A DNA stretch of 64,000 nt from Candidatus Fermentithermobacillaceae bacterium. GTDB lineage: Bacteria > Bacillota > Sulfobacillia > Fermentithermobacillales > Fermentithermobacillaceae. Under the pieces are notes generated by a model. The model saw only the letters and a program-made list of their open reading frames with translations. It was not told the origin of the DNA and searched no databases. Shown in pieces: positions 1 through 8,973 of the stretch. Each line of letters begins with the position of its first letter. Position 1 is the first letter of the stretch. Made by a program: the position numbers and the translations under genes. The stretch is from the NCBI GenBank assembly GCA_018052475.1, contig JAGPNG010000001.1, positions 102,845-166,844 of the forward strand, written 5' to 3'.

Positions 1-640
1 TCATGCGCTTTCGATCGACAGGATGCCTACCTATGGGTGCATTGACAGTTCCCCTGTTTTCTTTGAAGCACCCTTGGCACAAAGCTACATACTCACGTCG
101 TACTACACGAGATTTCATCTGGTTTTGAAGGTCTTTTAGCGTCCGTTCGTTCTTCGCTACGATAATGAGTCCCGTGGTATCTTTATCAAGCCTGTGGACT
201 ATCCCGGGACGATCCTCTGCCCCCATACATCCAATCTGTGGGCAATAGCCCAGGATAGCGTTAACAAGGGTTCCATCCCAGTGACCGGCGGCAGGATGCA
301 CAACCATGCCTCTGGGTTTATTGATTACGATGACGTCTTTATCCTCATAGACGATGTCCAGTGGAATCTGTTCGCCTTTGACCTCAGTATTTGGGCGAGG
401 AGATACGCTCACTGCAATTGCATCGCCTGATTTCACCCTAAGAGAAGGTTTTGATGCGATCTTCCCGTTAACGGTGACCTTCCCCTCTTCTATAAGGCTC
501 TGTGCCCGTGACCTGGAAATCTCGCCGCCGATTGCTCCCGCAATGAATACATCTATCCTTTCAGAGGCATGTTCTTCCGAAACACAAAAACTATACTTCT
601 TTTCGCAAGGCCCCAACTCTGAAACGTCTTTATCTCCCAC
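1..640 (-). CDS. rluD: RluA/RluD-family 23S rRNA pseudouridine synthase (3' end cut by window edge)
   Basis: Isomerises uridine to pseudouridine in 23S rRNA; the RluD type acts on helix 69. The reading frame starts at a GTG (638-640), one base after the lspA stop, with GGAG inside the lspA end at suitable spacing. An S4-like RNA-binding segment comes first (SRSRAQSLIEEGKVTVNGK). The catalytic HRLDKDTTG motif follows, encoded near 163-199, with its active Asp. The last visible residues, PIGRHPVDRKRM, match the conserved C-terminal part of the family, so only the tail is missing. The exact target uridine is inferred. Very close spacing suggests co-transcription with lspA. Confidence 0.88.
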   Translation of the reverse strand, partial: MGDKDVSELGPCEKKYSFCVSEEHASERIDVFIAGAIGGEISRSRAQSLIEEGKVTVNGKIASKPSLRVKSGDAIAVSVSPRPNTEVKGEQIPLDIVYEDKDVIVINKPRGMVVHPAAGHWDGTLVNAILGYCPQIGCMGAEDRPGIVHRLDKDTTGLIIVAKNERTLKDLQNQMKSRVVRREYVALCQGCFKENRGTVNAPIGRHPVDRKRM

Positions 641-641
641 C

Positions 642-1091
642 TTATATCTCCATCCCATGTGGATAAAATATGATCCAGATCACAAGGACCAAACATCCTA
701 CGACTATTGCAGCGTCAGCCACGTTGAAGATGGCCGGAAAATACTTGACCGCAATAAAATCTGTTACTGTGCCTCGGGCCACTCTATCTATAAGGTTGCC
801 AACGGTTCCTCCGACTACCAATCCAAGTGACGCTACAATAGGCCAACCAAAGCCCTGCACTCTCGGATACAAAATGGCAGCAAAAACCATAAAAGCGCTA
901 CTCAGTAACACAAACACCCATCTGCCGCCTTCTAGCATGCCAAAAGCAGCACCTGCGTTTTCTGTGTATAGCAACTTCACCCATTCATCTATGATAGGTA
1001 GCGACTCTCCTACCGAAAAATGCCGTCGTATGTAATACTTGCTCATCTGGTCTAGAACCAAAACCCCTGCAATTGAAGACCAAAACATCAA
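642..1091 (-). CDS. lspA: Lipoprotein signal peptidase (signal peptidase II)
   Basis: Membrane aspartyl protease that cleaves the signal peptide from lipid-modified prolipoproteins. The 149-residue length fits the family, and four hydrophobic segments are visible. The conserved ENAGAAFG stretch is at about 44-51. The catalytic dyad sits in GNLIDR (Asp102) and FNVADAAI (Asp126). The gene ends one base before the rluD-type gene, so the two probably form one transcript. In many Firmicutes lspA-rluD lies just downstream of divIVA; here three other genes intervene. Confidence 0.95.
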   Translation of the reverse strand: MMFWSSIAGVLVLDQMSKYYIRRHFSVGESLPIIDEWVKLLYTENAGAAFGMLEGGRWVFVLLSSAFMVFAAILYPRVQGFGWPIVASLGLVVGGTVGNLIDRVARGTVTDFIAVKYFPAIFNVADAAIVVGCLVLVIWIIFYPHGMEI

Positions 1092-1268
1092 TCGTTATTC
1101 CCTACTTTCGCATGCGCCCAGTCTCACTACAGCATACACAAAACAAAGGTTAACCTGCAAGATCTGCCGCTGATCTTCTCTTCGGCTGGTAATGCTTCCT
1201 TCTTTTTGCTTATAAAACATTGTGATAGACTATACACAGATAACATGTAGGATAAGAAGTGGCGTATA
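1092..1268. promoter_or_regulatory. Divergent intergenic region between lspA and the TIGR01906 gene
   Basis: This 177-bp AT-rich gap separates two divergently transcribed genes and must hold both promoters or be read through. A TATAAA and a TATACA lie on the plus strand near 1210-1235, but no -35 element with convincing spacing could be assigned. A purine-rich stretch (AGGATAAGAAGTGG) just before 1269 could serve as ribosome binding site for the plus-strand gene. Confidence 0.35.
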
Positions 1269-1991
1269 ATGAAAAAACCTGCTCAGATGAAAAAAAGGAT
1301 ATCTAGTATGTTAGTCTTAGGAACCCTCGTTATAGGCCTCTCGGGATTTAACGTGCTTCTTTCCATCCAATTGGTAGCTCTGAACGCTAACTTCTATATG
1401 TCTTCATGGTCAGATCTGGGCATAGCGAAAACAGTAGCGATATCCGAAAGAGATCTGGCAACTATTGGGAAACATCTGCTCGCCTATTTCACAGGATCCG
1501 TATCAAGCCCTCAGGTAGAAGTCGAGATCGATGGAACAGTTATGCCCATTTTCAAAGAACATGAAATACAGCACCTCGAAGATGTTCGCGGTCTGTTTCG
1601 CTTAGGGATATCAGCTAAGCATGCCTGCGAAGCACTGATCGTGATTGGTGTATTCATAGCAACCTTGCAAAAAGAACCCATCACCAAGAATCTGCAGAAG
1701 GCTCTCAGACTCTCTTGCGCCACACTGTGCGTCTTTGTAATTCTCATTGCCGCCGGGGCGGTTTTCGATTTTTCAAAGTGGTGGACAACATTTCACCTTG
1801 CCGTATTCAGCAACGACTTATGGCTTCTCGACCCTCAATCAGACAGACTAATTCAGATATTCCCTGAGCAATTCTTCTACAAGGCTGTAACCAGGATTTT
1901 CGTTATTTCCTTGGCTTTAACCGGACTATACTTGATTCTAAGTTTTCTCGTAGGCCACATCCCCACCTACCACAGTAAGCGAGACGCTTAG
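1269..1991 (+). CDS. TIGR01906 (DUF1461) family integral membrane protein
   Basis: A 240-residue membrane protein with about four predicted transmembrane segments (roughly 12-34, 120-134, 141-163 and 209-230). The region at about 165-186, containing FHLAVFSNDLWLLDP, is the signature of the TIGR01906 family of Firmicutes membrane proteins; no function is established that I know of. It is the only plus-strand gene in the first 37 kb. Its last 54 bases overlap the 3' end of the converging amidohydrolase gene, which is unusual. Confidence 0.8.
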   Translation: MKKPAQMKKRISSMLVLGTLVIGLSGFNVLLSIQLVALNANFYMSSWSDLGIAKTVAISERDLATIGKHLLAYFTGSVSSPQVEVEIDGTVMPIFKEHEIQHLEDVRGLFRLGISAKHACEALIVIGVFIATLQKEPITKNLQKALRLSCATLCVFVILIAAGAVFDFSKWWTTFHLAVFSNDLWLLDPQSDRLIQIFPEQFFYKAVTRIFVISLALTGLYLILSFLVGHIPTYHSKRDA

Positions 1992-3542
1992 GTCTTTGAT
2001 GAGATCAGGATCGATGGAATATATGTCGTCTGAAAGCACTACGAAATCACACAAGTTGCCTCTTGAGAGCCTGCCCTTTTTCTTTTCCTCGTGCGCTCCG
2101 AACGCTCCCCCCAAGGTAAACAAGTCTATCGCTTCATCCACTGTAAGACGTTCGCTCGGGAAGAAACCTGAAGGCGGATTCCCATGCATGTCCTTCCTCG
2201 TCACTGCACAGTAAATACCCAACAAAGGATCGGGAGGCTCAACTGGGCAATCAGAACCACCTGCCAGGGGAATACCCGCTTTGAGCATTGAGCGCCATGA
2301 GTAAGAGGATTGCATTCTCTCAGGCCCAACGCGGTCCAGGGCCCAAAGCATGTCCGTAGACAGAAATTTGGGCTGAATGTCGGCAACCACCCCGACACGT
2401 TTCATTTCAGATATGAGAGAAGGAGTAAGGATCTGAGCATGCACAATTCTATGCCGCAATTTATACTCAGGGAGCCTTGACTGCGCATAGTCAATCGCTT
2501 CCAAACTCACCCTTACGGCCCGATCACCGATAGCATGTATCGCCACCTGCATCCCGATCGAATGAGCTCGATGGACCATCTCTTTGAGGTCTTCCCGAGA
2601 TACGACCAAAATGCCGTTGTTCCCGGGATCATCGCTGTAATCAGATTCCAAAGCCGCCGTCCTTCCGCCAAGAGAACCATCTGCAAACAGTTTCACCGCA
2701 CCTATTCTAAAGTAGTCATCGCCGTCACCGGTACGAAGGGAACCGTTAGACAATTCTTCAAAGAATTCACCGGGAATATCCCAATATACCCTCAGAGGAA
2801 TATCTTTTTCTCGAACCCTCCTGTACAAGTCCATGGTTCCCCAGAAGCCTGCTTGTCCGTCATTTGTGTGAACCGATGTAATCCCTTTTGAAAGGACATA
2901 CTGTGCCGCTTTGGCAAGTGCGTTCTCCATCGCCTCGGTTTCTACCTTTGGGATACAAGACTGAACCAGTCCTAAGGCAGATTCCCTTAATATCCCTGTA
3001 GGCTCTCCGTGAGAATCTCTATCTACAACGCCTCCTGTAGGATCTTCAATATCTCGATTAATCCCGGCAATTTCAAGGGCCTTCGATGAAGCAACGGCAA
3101 TGTGCCCACACGACCTAACCAGAAATACAGGATGTCCCTCGGCTGCTTGATCTAAGTGATATCGAGTCGGATAGTCTTTTTCTAAGAACAGACCCTGGTC
3201 CCAACCTCTCCCTATCACCCAGCCGCCTTCTTCAGTTTCTAGGGCTCTTTCTCTTACTTTCTCCTTCAATTCCTCAATTGAGGTAACACCAACCAAAGAT
3301 AGCACTTGAAGGTTAAGTCCGAAGCCTAACAGGTGAATGTGGCTATCCACAAACCCCGGAATCACCGTCTTGCCGCCTAGATCTCTTATTTCCGGCTTAA
3401 CGCCTCGCGGAAACGAGTCGAGACAGTCCTTATACTCACCTATACACACTATCCTGCCGCCGAACGACGCAATGCTGTCACAACCAGAGTAAACACCATC
3501 ACCACCACACAAATGCCCATTTGTAAAAACTGTGGCCTTCAA
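1938..3542 (-). CDS. YtcJ-type amidohydrolase (amidohydrolase family 3)
   Basis: Metal-dependent hydrolase of the amidohydrolase superfamily, 534 residues. An N-terminal beta-sandwich leads into FVDSHIHLLG, whose His68-X-His70 pair binds metal. Further family motifs are AIHAIGDRAV in the middle and GGSDCPVE near the C terminus, where the Asp is catalytic. The start is TTG (3540-3542) with a strong GGAGGAGGG ribosome binding site seven bases upstream. The substrate is unknown; relatives act on N-acyl or formamide bonds. It follows an amino-acid racemase by 31 bp on the same strand, which makes an amino-acid-derived substrate plausible but unproven. Confidence 0.82.
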   Translation of the reverse strand: MKATVFTNGHLCGGDGVYSGCDSIASFGGRIVCIGEYKDCLDSFPRGVKPEIRDLGGKTVIPGFVDSHIHLLGFGLNLQVLSLVGVTSIEELKEKVRERALETEEGGWVIGRGWDQGLFLEKDYPTRYHLDQAAEGHPVFLVRSCGHIAVASSKALEIAGINRDIEDPTGGVVDRDSHGEPTGILRESALGLVQSCIPKVETEAMENALAKAAQYVLSKGITSVHTNDGQAGFWGTMDLYRRVREKDIPLRVYWDIPGEFFEELSNGSLRTGDGDDYFRIGAVKLFADGSLGGRTAALESDYSDDPGNNGILVVSREDLKEMVHRAHSIGMQVAIHAIGDRAVRVSLEAIDYAQSRLPEYKLRHRIVHAQILTPSLISEMKRVGVVADIQPKFLSTDMLWALDRVGPERMQSSYSWRSMLKAGIPLAGGSDCPVEPPDPLLGIYCAVTRKDMHGNPPSGFFPSERLTVDEAIDLFTLGGAFGAHEEKKKGRLSRGNLCDFVVLSDDIYSIDPDLIKDLSVSLTVVGGDVAYEKT

Positions 3543-3573
3543 ACGGATTCCCTCCTCCTCAGGCGCAAAAACG

Positions 3574-4254
3574 TCATTTACCCAATCCGTATTTTACGCA
3601 TGCTTTGGCCAATACGTCAGTCGCATCTACAACTTCTATCCCAAGGTCGCCGTCCTTTAGCACAAGTGGGATTTCCGTGCACCCTGCGATCACTACATCG
3701 CAGCCACGGGCTTCGAGTTTTCGTGCCTGCTCCAACAAGATCTGTCTAGCTTTTTCAAGTATCGAGGCCTTGACCATATAAATTGCGTCCATAACAGACT
3801 CTTGGTCCTCATCGGCAGGGATAATCGATTCAATGCCCACTTTGGCCAAAGACCTAGTGTACAATCCAGTCCTCAAAGTCCCGGTCGTCGCCAAGAGACC
3901 CGCCTTTTTCGCCTTTCCATTTAGGTACCGGGCAACTTCTTCCATCATGTGAAGCACCGGAATGTTAACTTGCGCCTGTATCTCTTTGTGGAAATAATGC
4001 GCGGTGTTACATGGGATCGCTATAAAAGAAGCACCTGCTTTTTCCACATTTTTGGCAGTCTCGAAAAGAAGAGGTCTCGGATCCTCGCCTCCGCTGAGAA
4101 TGTAGGCTGTTCTATCCGGTATCTTCGGATTCGAATCGATTATGACCCTCAGATGATCTTGATCCTTCTGAGCCGGAGTATTTTGTATTACCTTAAGAAA
4201 CAAATCGCATGTGGCTTGCGGCCCCATTCCTCCCAGGATACCCACAACACGCAT
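3574..4254 (-). CDS. Aspartate/glutamate racemase family protein
   Basis: PLP-independent, two-cysteine amino-acid racemase of 226 residues. The N terminus VGILGGMGPQAT is typical of the aspartate racemase branch. The two catalytic cysteines are visible in PCNTAH (Cys82) and GCTEIP (Cys192), so the enzyme looks active. It could feed D-Asp or D-Glu to peptidoglycan synthesis, being next to the dcw cluster, or work with the adjacent YtcJ-type hydrolase in D-amino-acid catabolism. Glutamate racemase MurI is a distant alternative, less likely from the N-terminal motif. Confidence 0.85.
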   Translation of the reverse strand: MRVVGILGGMGPQATCDLFLKVIQNTPAQKDQDHLRVIIDSNPKIPDRTAYILSGGEDPRPLLFETAKNVEKAGASFIAIPCNTAHYFHKEIQAQVNIPVLHMMEEVARYLNGKAKKAGLLATTGTLRTGLYTRSLAKVGIESIIPADEDQESVMDAIYMVKASILEKARQILLEQARKLEARGCDVVIAGCTEIPLVLKDGDLGIEVVDATDVLAKACVKYGLGK

Positions 4255-4270
4255 AACTTTTCAACTCCCG

Positions 4271-4843
4271 TCATTTAGTAAGTATGTCTTTGAGATTGAA
4301 AAAGGGTTTCTCGTCGTCATCAGCAGGTTTCTTTACTTCAACCAGGCTTTCAGTTACAAAATCTAGATTCTCGTCAAACATCTGTAGTGCCGACTGGAGA
4401 AACGCCCTCATCTCCGTCTTAAACCGCACAACTTTCTGTCTCTGCACCTCAAGTTCTTCGTAAGTCTTCTTGCGCGCGGTCTCCGCTTCTCTTAACGTCA
4501 TCTCGGCCTGACGTCTTGCATCTTGAGTAACAGCATCTGCCTCTCTCTCCGCTGCTTCTTTAATCTGATCTGCAGCCTTTTGGGCAAGCACAATTGCATT
4601 CTTGAGAGTATCTTCTAATCCTTTGTAATGATCTAGTCTCATCTCCAAAGCGGCGATAGTCCCACGTAACTCTTCATTTTCACGAAGAAGTCCTTCCAGC
4701 TCGGCCACAATCTGGTCGAGAAACTCATCAACTTCTTCTTCGTTGTATCCCCTGAAACCACGGGAGAACTCTTTATTATGAATATCTAGAGGCGTTAGGG
4801 TAGAAATCCTGGGAATCGGCGGTTTGGTCCTTTCTTGGTCCAT
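4271..4843 (-). CDS. divIVA: DivIVA-domain cell division protein
   Basis: Coiled-coil protein that binds curved membrane at poles and septa and organises division or polar growth. The N-terminal DivIVA box is clear: LTPLDIHNKEFSRGFRGY followed by NEEEVDEFLDQI. A long heptad-rich coiled coil spans about residues 50-160. Length is 190 residues. A GGAGGGGG ribosome binding site sits four bases before the ATG. It closes the division cluster, 72 bp downstream of yggS; the ylmG, sepF and ylmH genes often found between them are absent. Confidence 0.93.
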   Translation of the reverse strand: MDQERTKPPIPRISTLTPLDIHNKEFSRGFRGYNEEEVDEFLDQIVAELEGLLRENEELRGTIAALEMRLDHYKGLEDTLKNAIVLAQKAADQIKEAAEREADAVTQDARRQAEMTLREAETARKKTYEELEVQRQKVVRFKTEMRAFLQSALQMFDENLDFVTESLVEVKKPADDDEKPFFNLKDILTK

Positions 4844-4915
4844 GAAACCCCCTCCAATACAGCTGATTTCGATGTTTCAGTTATGTAGTTTCTGCAGATC
4901 AACGCAAAGATCCTG

Positions 4916-5611
4916 CTACTTGTAAGTCCGCGGTCCAAATAAGGCTGTCCCCAGCCGTATCACAGTTGAACCTTCTTCAATCGCTATCTCATAGTCGGAA
5001 GACATTCCCATGGATAACTCCTTGAGACAATTCTCAGGGATACCACGGTCAGAAAGAAAGTCCCTAAGTATCCTGAGACCCTTAAAAGCTCTGCGCGCGC
5101 TATCAGTTTCATCTGAAAGGGGGGCAACAGTCATAAGGCCGATGAGTCGCAACCCAGGCAATTGCGTGATGGCTGATGCTATCTCAAACGCTTCTTCAGG
5201 CTTACATCCATACTTGTTGGGATCTAATCCGCTGTTTACTTGCACATAGACCGGAAGGTCCGTCTCTTTGTACTTTCTGCTGAATTTCGACAGGATCTCA
5301 GCGACTCTTATCGTGTCTACCGATTGCACTTCATCGAAAATCCTCGCTGCCATTGAAGCTTTATTGGTCTGAAGATGACCGATTAGCGCCAATTCAACGC
5401 CGTTGAAAACCCCTATCTCCTTCTTTTCGCGTGCTTCCTGTACTCTGTTTTCTCCGAAATAAGAGAGGCCAGATGACCGGGCTTCATCAATAGCCTCCAA
5501 AGAGACACCCTTGGACACGGCCATGACCCTTACTGAGGTTGGATCTCTCTTGGCTCTCTTGCATGCATTTTCAATATTTCGTCTGACAAGATCCAAATTA
5601 TCCTTTATCAT
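4916..5611 (-). CDS. yggS: YggS/PROSC family pyridoxal-phosphate homeostasis protein
   Basis: PLP-binding protein with an alanine-racemase-like barrel but no known enzymatic activity; it buffers PLP and affects amino-acid metabolism (family knowledge). The Schiff-base lysine lies in VMAVSKG (about Lys34), followed by FGENRVQEA and IGHLQTNK. The C terminus SMGMSSDYEIAIEEGST is the family signature. Its start overlaps the stop of the upstream HlyD-like gene by 4 bp, indicating translational coupling. Its place in the division cluster is typical of Firmicutes. Confidence 0.95.
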   Translation of the reverse strand: MIKDNLDLVRRNIENACKRAKRDPTSVRVMAVSKGVSLEAIDEARSSGLSYFGENRVQEAREKKEIGVFNGVELALIGHLQTNKASMAARIFDEVQSVDTIRVAEILSKFSRKYKETDLPVYVQVNSGLDPNKYGCKPEEAFEIASAITQLPGLRLIGLMTVAPLSDETDSARRAFKGLRILRDFLSDRGIPENCLKELSMGMSSDYEIAIEEGSTVIRLGTALFGPRTYK

Positions 5612-6576
5612 CTGACTCTCCTTCCATCCAAAAACGCCTTCCCTTTGAACACTATTTCGCTGGTCTCATCAATTCCTTTTATGACGGCCTGATCGCCTCT
5701 TACCATCAAAACCTCTACCGGGCAGAAACGGGCATATGTCTTTTGTACTGTCAAAACCCCGATTCGGCCGTCCTTTTGGACCAGACTTTGAGAAGGCACC
5801 ACTATGCCTTCCTGCCTTCTGGTGACAAGAGATATGTGCGCAGTCCTTACGTATTCTTCCGGAGGCACCTCATCTATTTCACCTGAAATCACTGAGTATC
5901 CCGGCGGCTTTCCATCGATGACATCGGCTATGGTGCAGTTAGACAAAACGGTGTCACCGACTTCGGCTCTGACTTTGTCGCCGACGACCAAATCCGGTCG
6001 GTTCTCGGTCATAAGAACGAGGTAGAACCTGACTTTGCTCCCTGAGACTATGCGGGCAATCATCTCGCCCTCTGAAACGACCTGCCCATTTTCGACAACG
6101 ACGGGTTGGGGGTTAGAAAGTTGGGACGCAAGTACAGAGATTTCTGAAGCATCCTTTCCGGATAAGTCCAAAGAAGACAGAAGCAGATCTTCAACGACCA
6201 TTTCATTAAAGAAAGTTCCTGACAAAGGAGATTTAACCTCTACCACATGGCCATCTACAAGAGATTCAATAGTGCATACTGTGCCGCCGCTTCTTACTGA
6301 ATCGCCATTTTCGTGTCTGAACTCAATTTTGCCCGAAAGCGGAGCCACCAGGACTTCCTGGCCTCCGAGGAAAACTGCGCTACCCGATATCTTGTCTTCC
6401 AAGACTCCCGGCGTACCTCTGCCTATGGGCACAAACAAAGTGAGAAATGCGGACCGAAGATAAGGCCACAACAATATCAGGCCAAGTAGGAGAATAACCA
6501 TCACCACTCCTACGGTCTGCATCTTTTTCTTTAACTGCTTCTTCTTGTCGATTTTCTTTTTCTTTGTCTTAGCCAT
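5608..6576 (-). CDS. HlyD-like membrane-anchored barrel-sandwich protein
   Basis: 322 residues from the ATG at 6574-6576. A very basic N terminus (AKTKKKKIDKKKQLKKK) precedes one transmembrane helix at about 20-40. The extracytoplasmic part carries lipoyl/barrel-sandwich-like segments (VAPLSGKIEF, VKSPLSGTF) and a C-terminal beta-barrel region, as in HlyD/RND adaptor proteins. No ABC or RND transporter is adjacent, so efflux is not supported. A longer reading frame opens at a TTG at 6666, but its extra residues do not resemble the family. No clear ribosome binding site precedes 6576. Genes of this type recur between ftsZ and yggS in some Clostridia; a cell-envelope role is inferred. Confidence 0.7.
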   Translation of the reverse strand: MAKTKKKKIDKKKQLKKKMQTVGVVMVILLLGLILLWPYLRSAFLTLFVPIGRGTPGVLEDKISGSAVFLGGQEVLVAPLSGKIEFRHENGDSVRSGGTVCTIESLVDGHVVEVKSPLSGTFFNEMVVEDLLLSSLDLSGKDASEISVLASQLSNPQPVVVENGQVVSEGEMIARIVSGSKVRFYLVLMTENRPDLVVGDKVRAEVGDTVLSNCTIADVIDGKPPGYSVISGEIDEVPPEEYVRTAHISLVTRRQEGIVVPSQSLVQKDGRIGVLTVQKTYARFCPVEVLMVRGDQAVIKGIDETSEIVFKGKAFLDGRRVR

Positions 6577-6728
6577 ATCATTTAGAGAGTATTGTACAAC
6601 AAGTATGAAGTCAAGGAAGAACCTGCATTGGCGTAGAAGCGCAAAAACCAAAGCATAGGAAATCAACGCCTGGTAGGGTCACGTAAAAAAGAGAACCCGC
6701 TATATCGACCGAGAACAATATCCTGAGC

Positions 6729-7793
6729 TCACCTCGGTTTTTCAGGCGACTTTGCTTTCCTCAAAAACGTAGGCACTTCAAGTAAGTCTCTTGTATCAAT
6801 CTTTATGGTATCGTCTTCCGTTCTAAACACTCGCCGTGGGGTTGTGCTATCAAAACCGGTGGCTATAACAGTAATCTGAATGGTATCCTCGAGATTATCG
6901 TTGATCACAGCGCCAAAAATGATGTTGGCATCAGGATCTGCAGCCTGGCTTATGATGTCCGCCGCTTCGGTAACTTCGAAAAGCCCCAGGTCGGGTCCGC
7001 CTGTAACATTCATGAGTACTCCCTTGGCGCCTTCTATGCTGGTTTCAAGGAGAGGGCTTGCAATCGCCTGCATAGCAGCCTCTTTCGCTCTATTCTCACC
7101 TTGCGCCACCCCGATACCCATAAGGGCAGAACCTGTGTCCATCATTACGGTCCGGACGTCTGCAAAGTCTAGGTTGATCAGCCCGGGAACGCAGACTAGA
7201 TCTGAGATTCCTTGAACCCCGTGGCGCAACACATCATCCGCCACCTTGAAAGCATCTAGAATTGATGCATCCCTGGGGACTACCTGTAGAAGCCGATCGT
7301 TAGGTATAACGATCAAAGTGTCAACGCTATCTTTTAGTCTTTCGATCCCCTGGAGAGCCACATTCATCCTACGCCTCCCCTCAAAGGAAAAAGGCTTAGT
7401 GACTACCCCTACTGTTAGAGCCCCGACTTCGCGGGCTACCTGTGCAATTACAGGAGCTCCACCCGTGCCTGTTCCACCACCCATACCGGCGGTGATAAAG
7501 ATCATGTCCGCGCCTTTAAGATACTCCACGATCTCATCTTTCGATTCCTCGGCAGCTTTTTCGCCCACTTCAGGGTTTGCGCCCGCGCCCAAACCTCTTG
7601 TTATATTCTCGCCAATCTGGAGTTTTATGGGGGCCCTGGATAAATTGAGTGCCTGGGCGTCAGTATTGATGCAGATAAAGTCCACTCCCTTAATTCCTGA
7701 ATCGATCATTCTGTTAACCGCATTTGTGCCGCCGCCGCCAACCCCTACCACCTTCAAATTTGCATATCTGGGCTGTTCTTCAATCATCATCAC
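6729..7793 (-). CDS. ftsZ: Cell division GTPase FtsZ
   Basis: Tubulin homologue that polymerises into the Z ring at midcell. The 354-residue protein has the glycine-rich GTP-binding loop GGGTGTGG at about 105-112, the N-terminal [14 protein letters not shown], the T7 synergy loop [11 protein letters not shown], and a C-terminal tail motif [11 protein letters not shown] that docks partners such as FtsA or SepF. No ftsA gene precedes it: the upstream neighbours are sbp and DUF881. About 150 bp separate it from the downstream HlyD-like gene, and nothing recognisable was found there. Confidence 0.98.
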   Translation of the reverse strand: MMMIEEQPRYANLKVVGVGGGGTNAVNRMIDSGIKGVDFICINTDAQALNLSRAPIKLQIGENITRGLGAGANPEVGEKAAEESKDEIVEYLKGADMIFITAGMGGGTGTGGAPVIAQVAREVGALTVGVVTKPFSFEGRRRMNVALQGIERLKDSVDTLIVIPNDRLLQVVPRDASILDAFKVADDVLRHGVQGISDLVCVPGLINLDFADVRTVMMDTGSALMGIGVAQGENRAKEAAMQAIASPLLETSIEGAKGVLMNVTGGPDLGLFEVTEAADIISQAADPDANIIFGAVINDNLEDTIQITVIATGFDSTTPRRVFRTEDDTIKIDTRDLLEVPTFLRKAKSPEKPR

Positions 7794-7837
7794 CCACTCC
7801 CCTCTTCACCTCAGAAACTGTTTTCAACGACAATGGT

Positions 7838-8236
7838 TTATTTACCTTCATCCTTTTCCGCAATCGTAATCGTAGTATCGGCCTGCTCTTGAGCCTTCTC
7901 TCTGGTTAGATTCCTGAGGATGAGTCGCCTTATCATTCCTACGTTGTTAAATATCCTAATACCCAGAGCCACAACCGCAGCAAGATACAATTCTATACCC
8001 AGAACATCACCTACATACACAAAAACCGCAGACAAAATGGTATTTCCCAAGAACCCTGTGACAAAAATCATAGTATCAAAATCGCCTTCGAGACTAGCCC
8101 TCAGACCGCCAAGAGAGGTATCTACGCCCGCCAAAAGACTGACTGCAAGATATCGGGCAAGTATTGGCGGTATTTGCCACGGGATTTTGAGACCGATCAA
8201 GATCCCTATAACCAAAGCCATCAAAAAGTACAACAT
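7838..8236 (-). CDS. sbp: Small basic protein Sbp (DUF1290)
   Basis: 132-residue membrane protein with about three or four hydrophobic segments and the motif GLKIPWQIPPILARYLAV near the start, typical of the DUF1290/Sbp family found between divIB and ftsZ in Firmicutes. Its molecular role is not established. It lies 5 bp downstream of the DUF881 gene and about 45 bp ahead of ftsZ, the standard family context. Confidence 0.85.
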   Translation of the reverse strand: MLYFLMALVIGILIGLKIPWQIPPILARYLAVSLLAGVDTSLGGLRASLEGDFDTMIFVTGFLGNTILSAVFVYVGDVLGIELYLAAVVALGIRIFNNVGMIRRLILRNLTREKAQEQADTTITIAEKDEGK

Positions 8237-8241
8237 TGCAC

Positions 8242-8964
8242 TTACCCCTCTTTTTTAACCGGTTGTGCGAATTTGAAATTCACGGACCCGCTGTACGCCG
8301 GCAATACAACTTCTTCCTCCACCTTGATCTTCACCTCAATACCCCATAGCCCCAGGTTATCAACGACACCTCCGCGCATCTTAAGAGCCGCCTCAAGCAC
8401 GCTTGAATCTCCAATGGCCTGTATAAGAATGGGCGGCGCCACTCTGTTACCGTTAACCATGATTACGGGACCCACACAACGGACCTCGGTAGTTGCCACT
8501 ACACGTTGGCCATTAATGCACATAGCCTCAGCACCGGCGGCAAACAACTCATTGACCACGGCTAGAATGTCATCATCATGGATAATGAAGAGGTTGGGAT
8601 CCTGGCCCGAACCCACCGGCTTCTGGGCATCATTCATCTCAACCGTTACTCCCGGGCCTTTCACCTCGACAAGCCCTGCTAATATCCGTGCCTTTATGAG
8701 TTCTTCCTGGAGCGCTTTTACGTCAGCCTGCCCCGCCATAATCTCAGCTACCCGATCACGCAAGACCTGGACTTCCTCTTTAAGTCTGTCCCTTTCCTCT
8801 TCGGTGATCTTAAGCAGCAATGAAAGTTCTTCCGAACGCTGATGATACACATTTGCATCAATAGATGGGCGCACCCTAAATTGGGTCGCAAGCATAAATC
8901 CGAATAATAGGAAAATAATGGCCAATGCCGCCTGGGAACCACGCTTGGTCAAGGTTCTCACCAC
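8242..8964 (-). CDS. DUF881 family protein
   Basis: 240-residue protein with one N-terminal transmembrane helix (about 10-30), then a coiled coil (about 40-80) and a C-terminal globular domain. The region LVEVKGPGVTVEMNDAQ, followed by HDDDILAVVNELFAAGAEA and INGQRVVATTEVRCVGP, is the DUF881 signature. Such proteins cluster with divIB and sbp in spore-forming Firmicutes; a link to division or envelope biogenesis is contextual only. Confidence 0.85.
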   Translation of the reverse strand: MVRTLTKRGSQAALAIIFLLFGFMLATQFRVRPSIDANVYHQRSEELSLLLKITEEERDRLKEEVQVLRDRVAEIMAGQADVKALQEELIKARILAGLVEVKGPGVTVEMNDAQKPVGSGQDPNLFIIHDDDILAVVNELFAAGAEAMCINGQRVVATTEVRCVGPVIMVNGNRVAPPILIQAIGDSSVLEAALKMRGGVVDNLGLWGIEVKIKVEEEVVLPAYSGSVNFKFAQPVKKEG

Positions 8965-8973
8965 CTTTCTGTG

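Noticed and set aside
6577..6620. TTGACT and TACAAT upstream of the HlyD-like gene as a promoter
   Set aside because: Spacing is only 12 bp, too short for a sigma-A-type promoter; kept out as unsupported.
7246..7869. A 207-codon plus-strand open frame
   Set aside because: Antisense to ftsZ; the Pro/Ser-rich translation is typical of a shadow frame.
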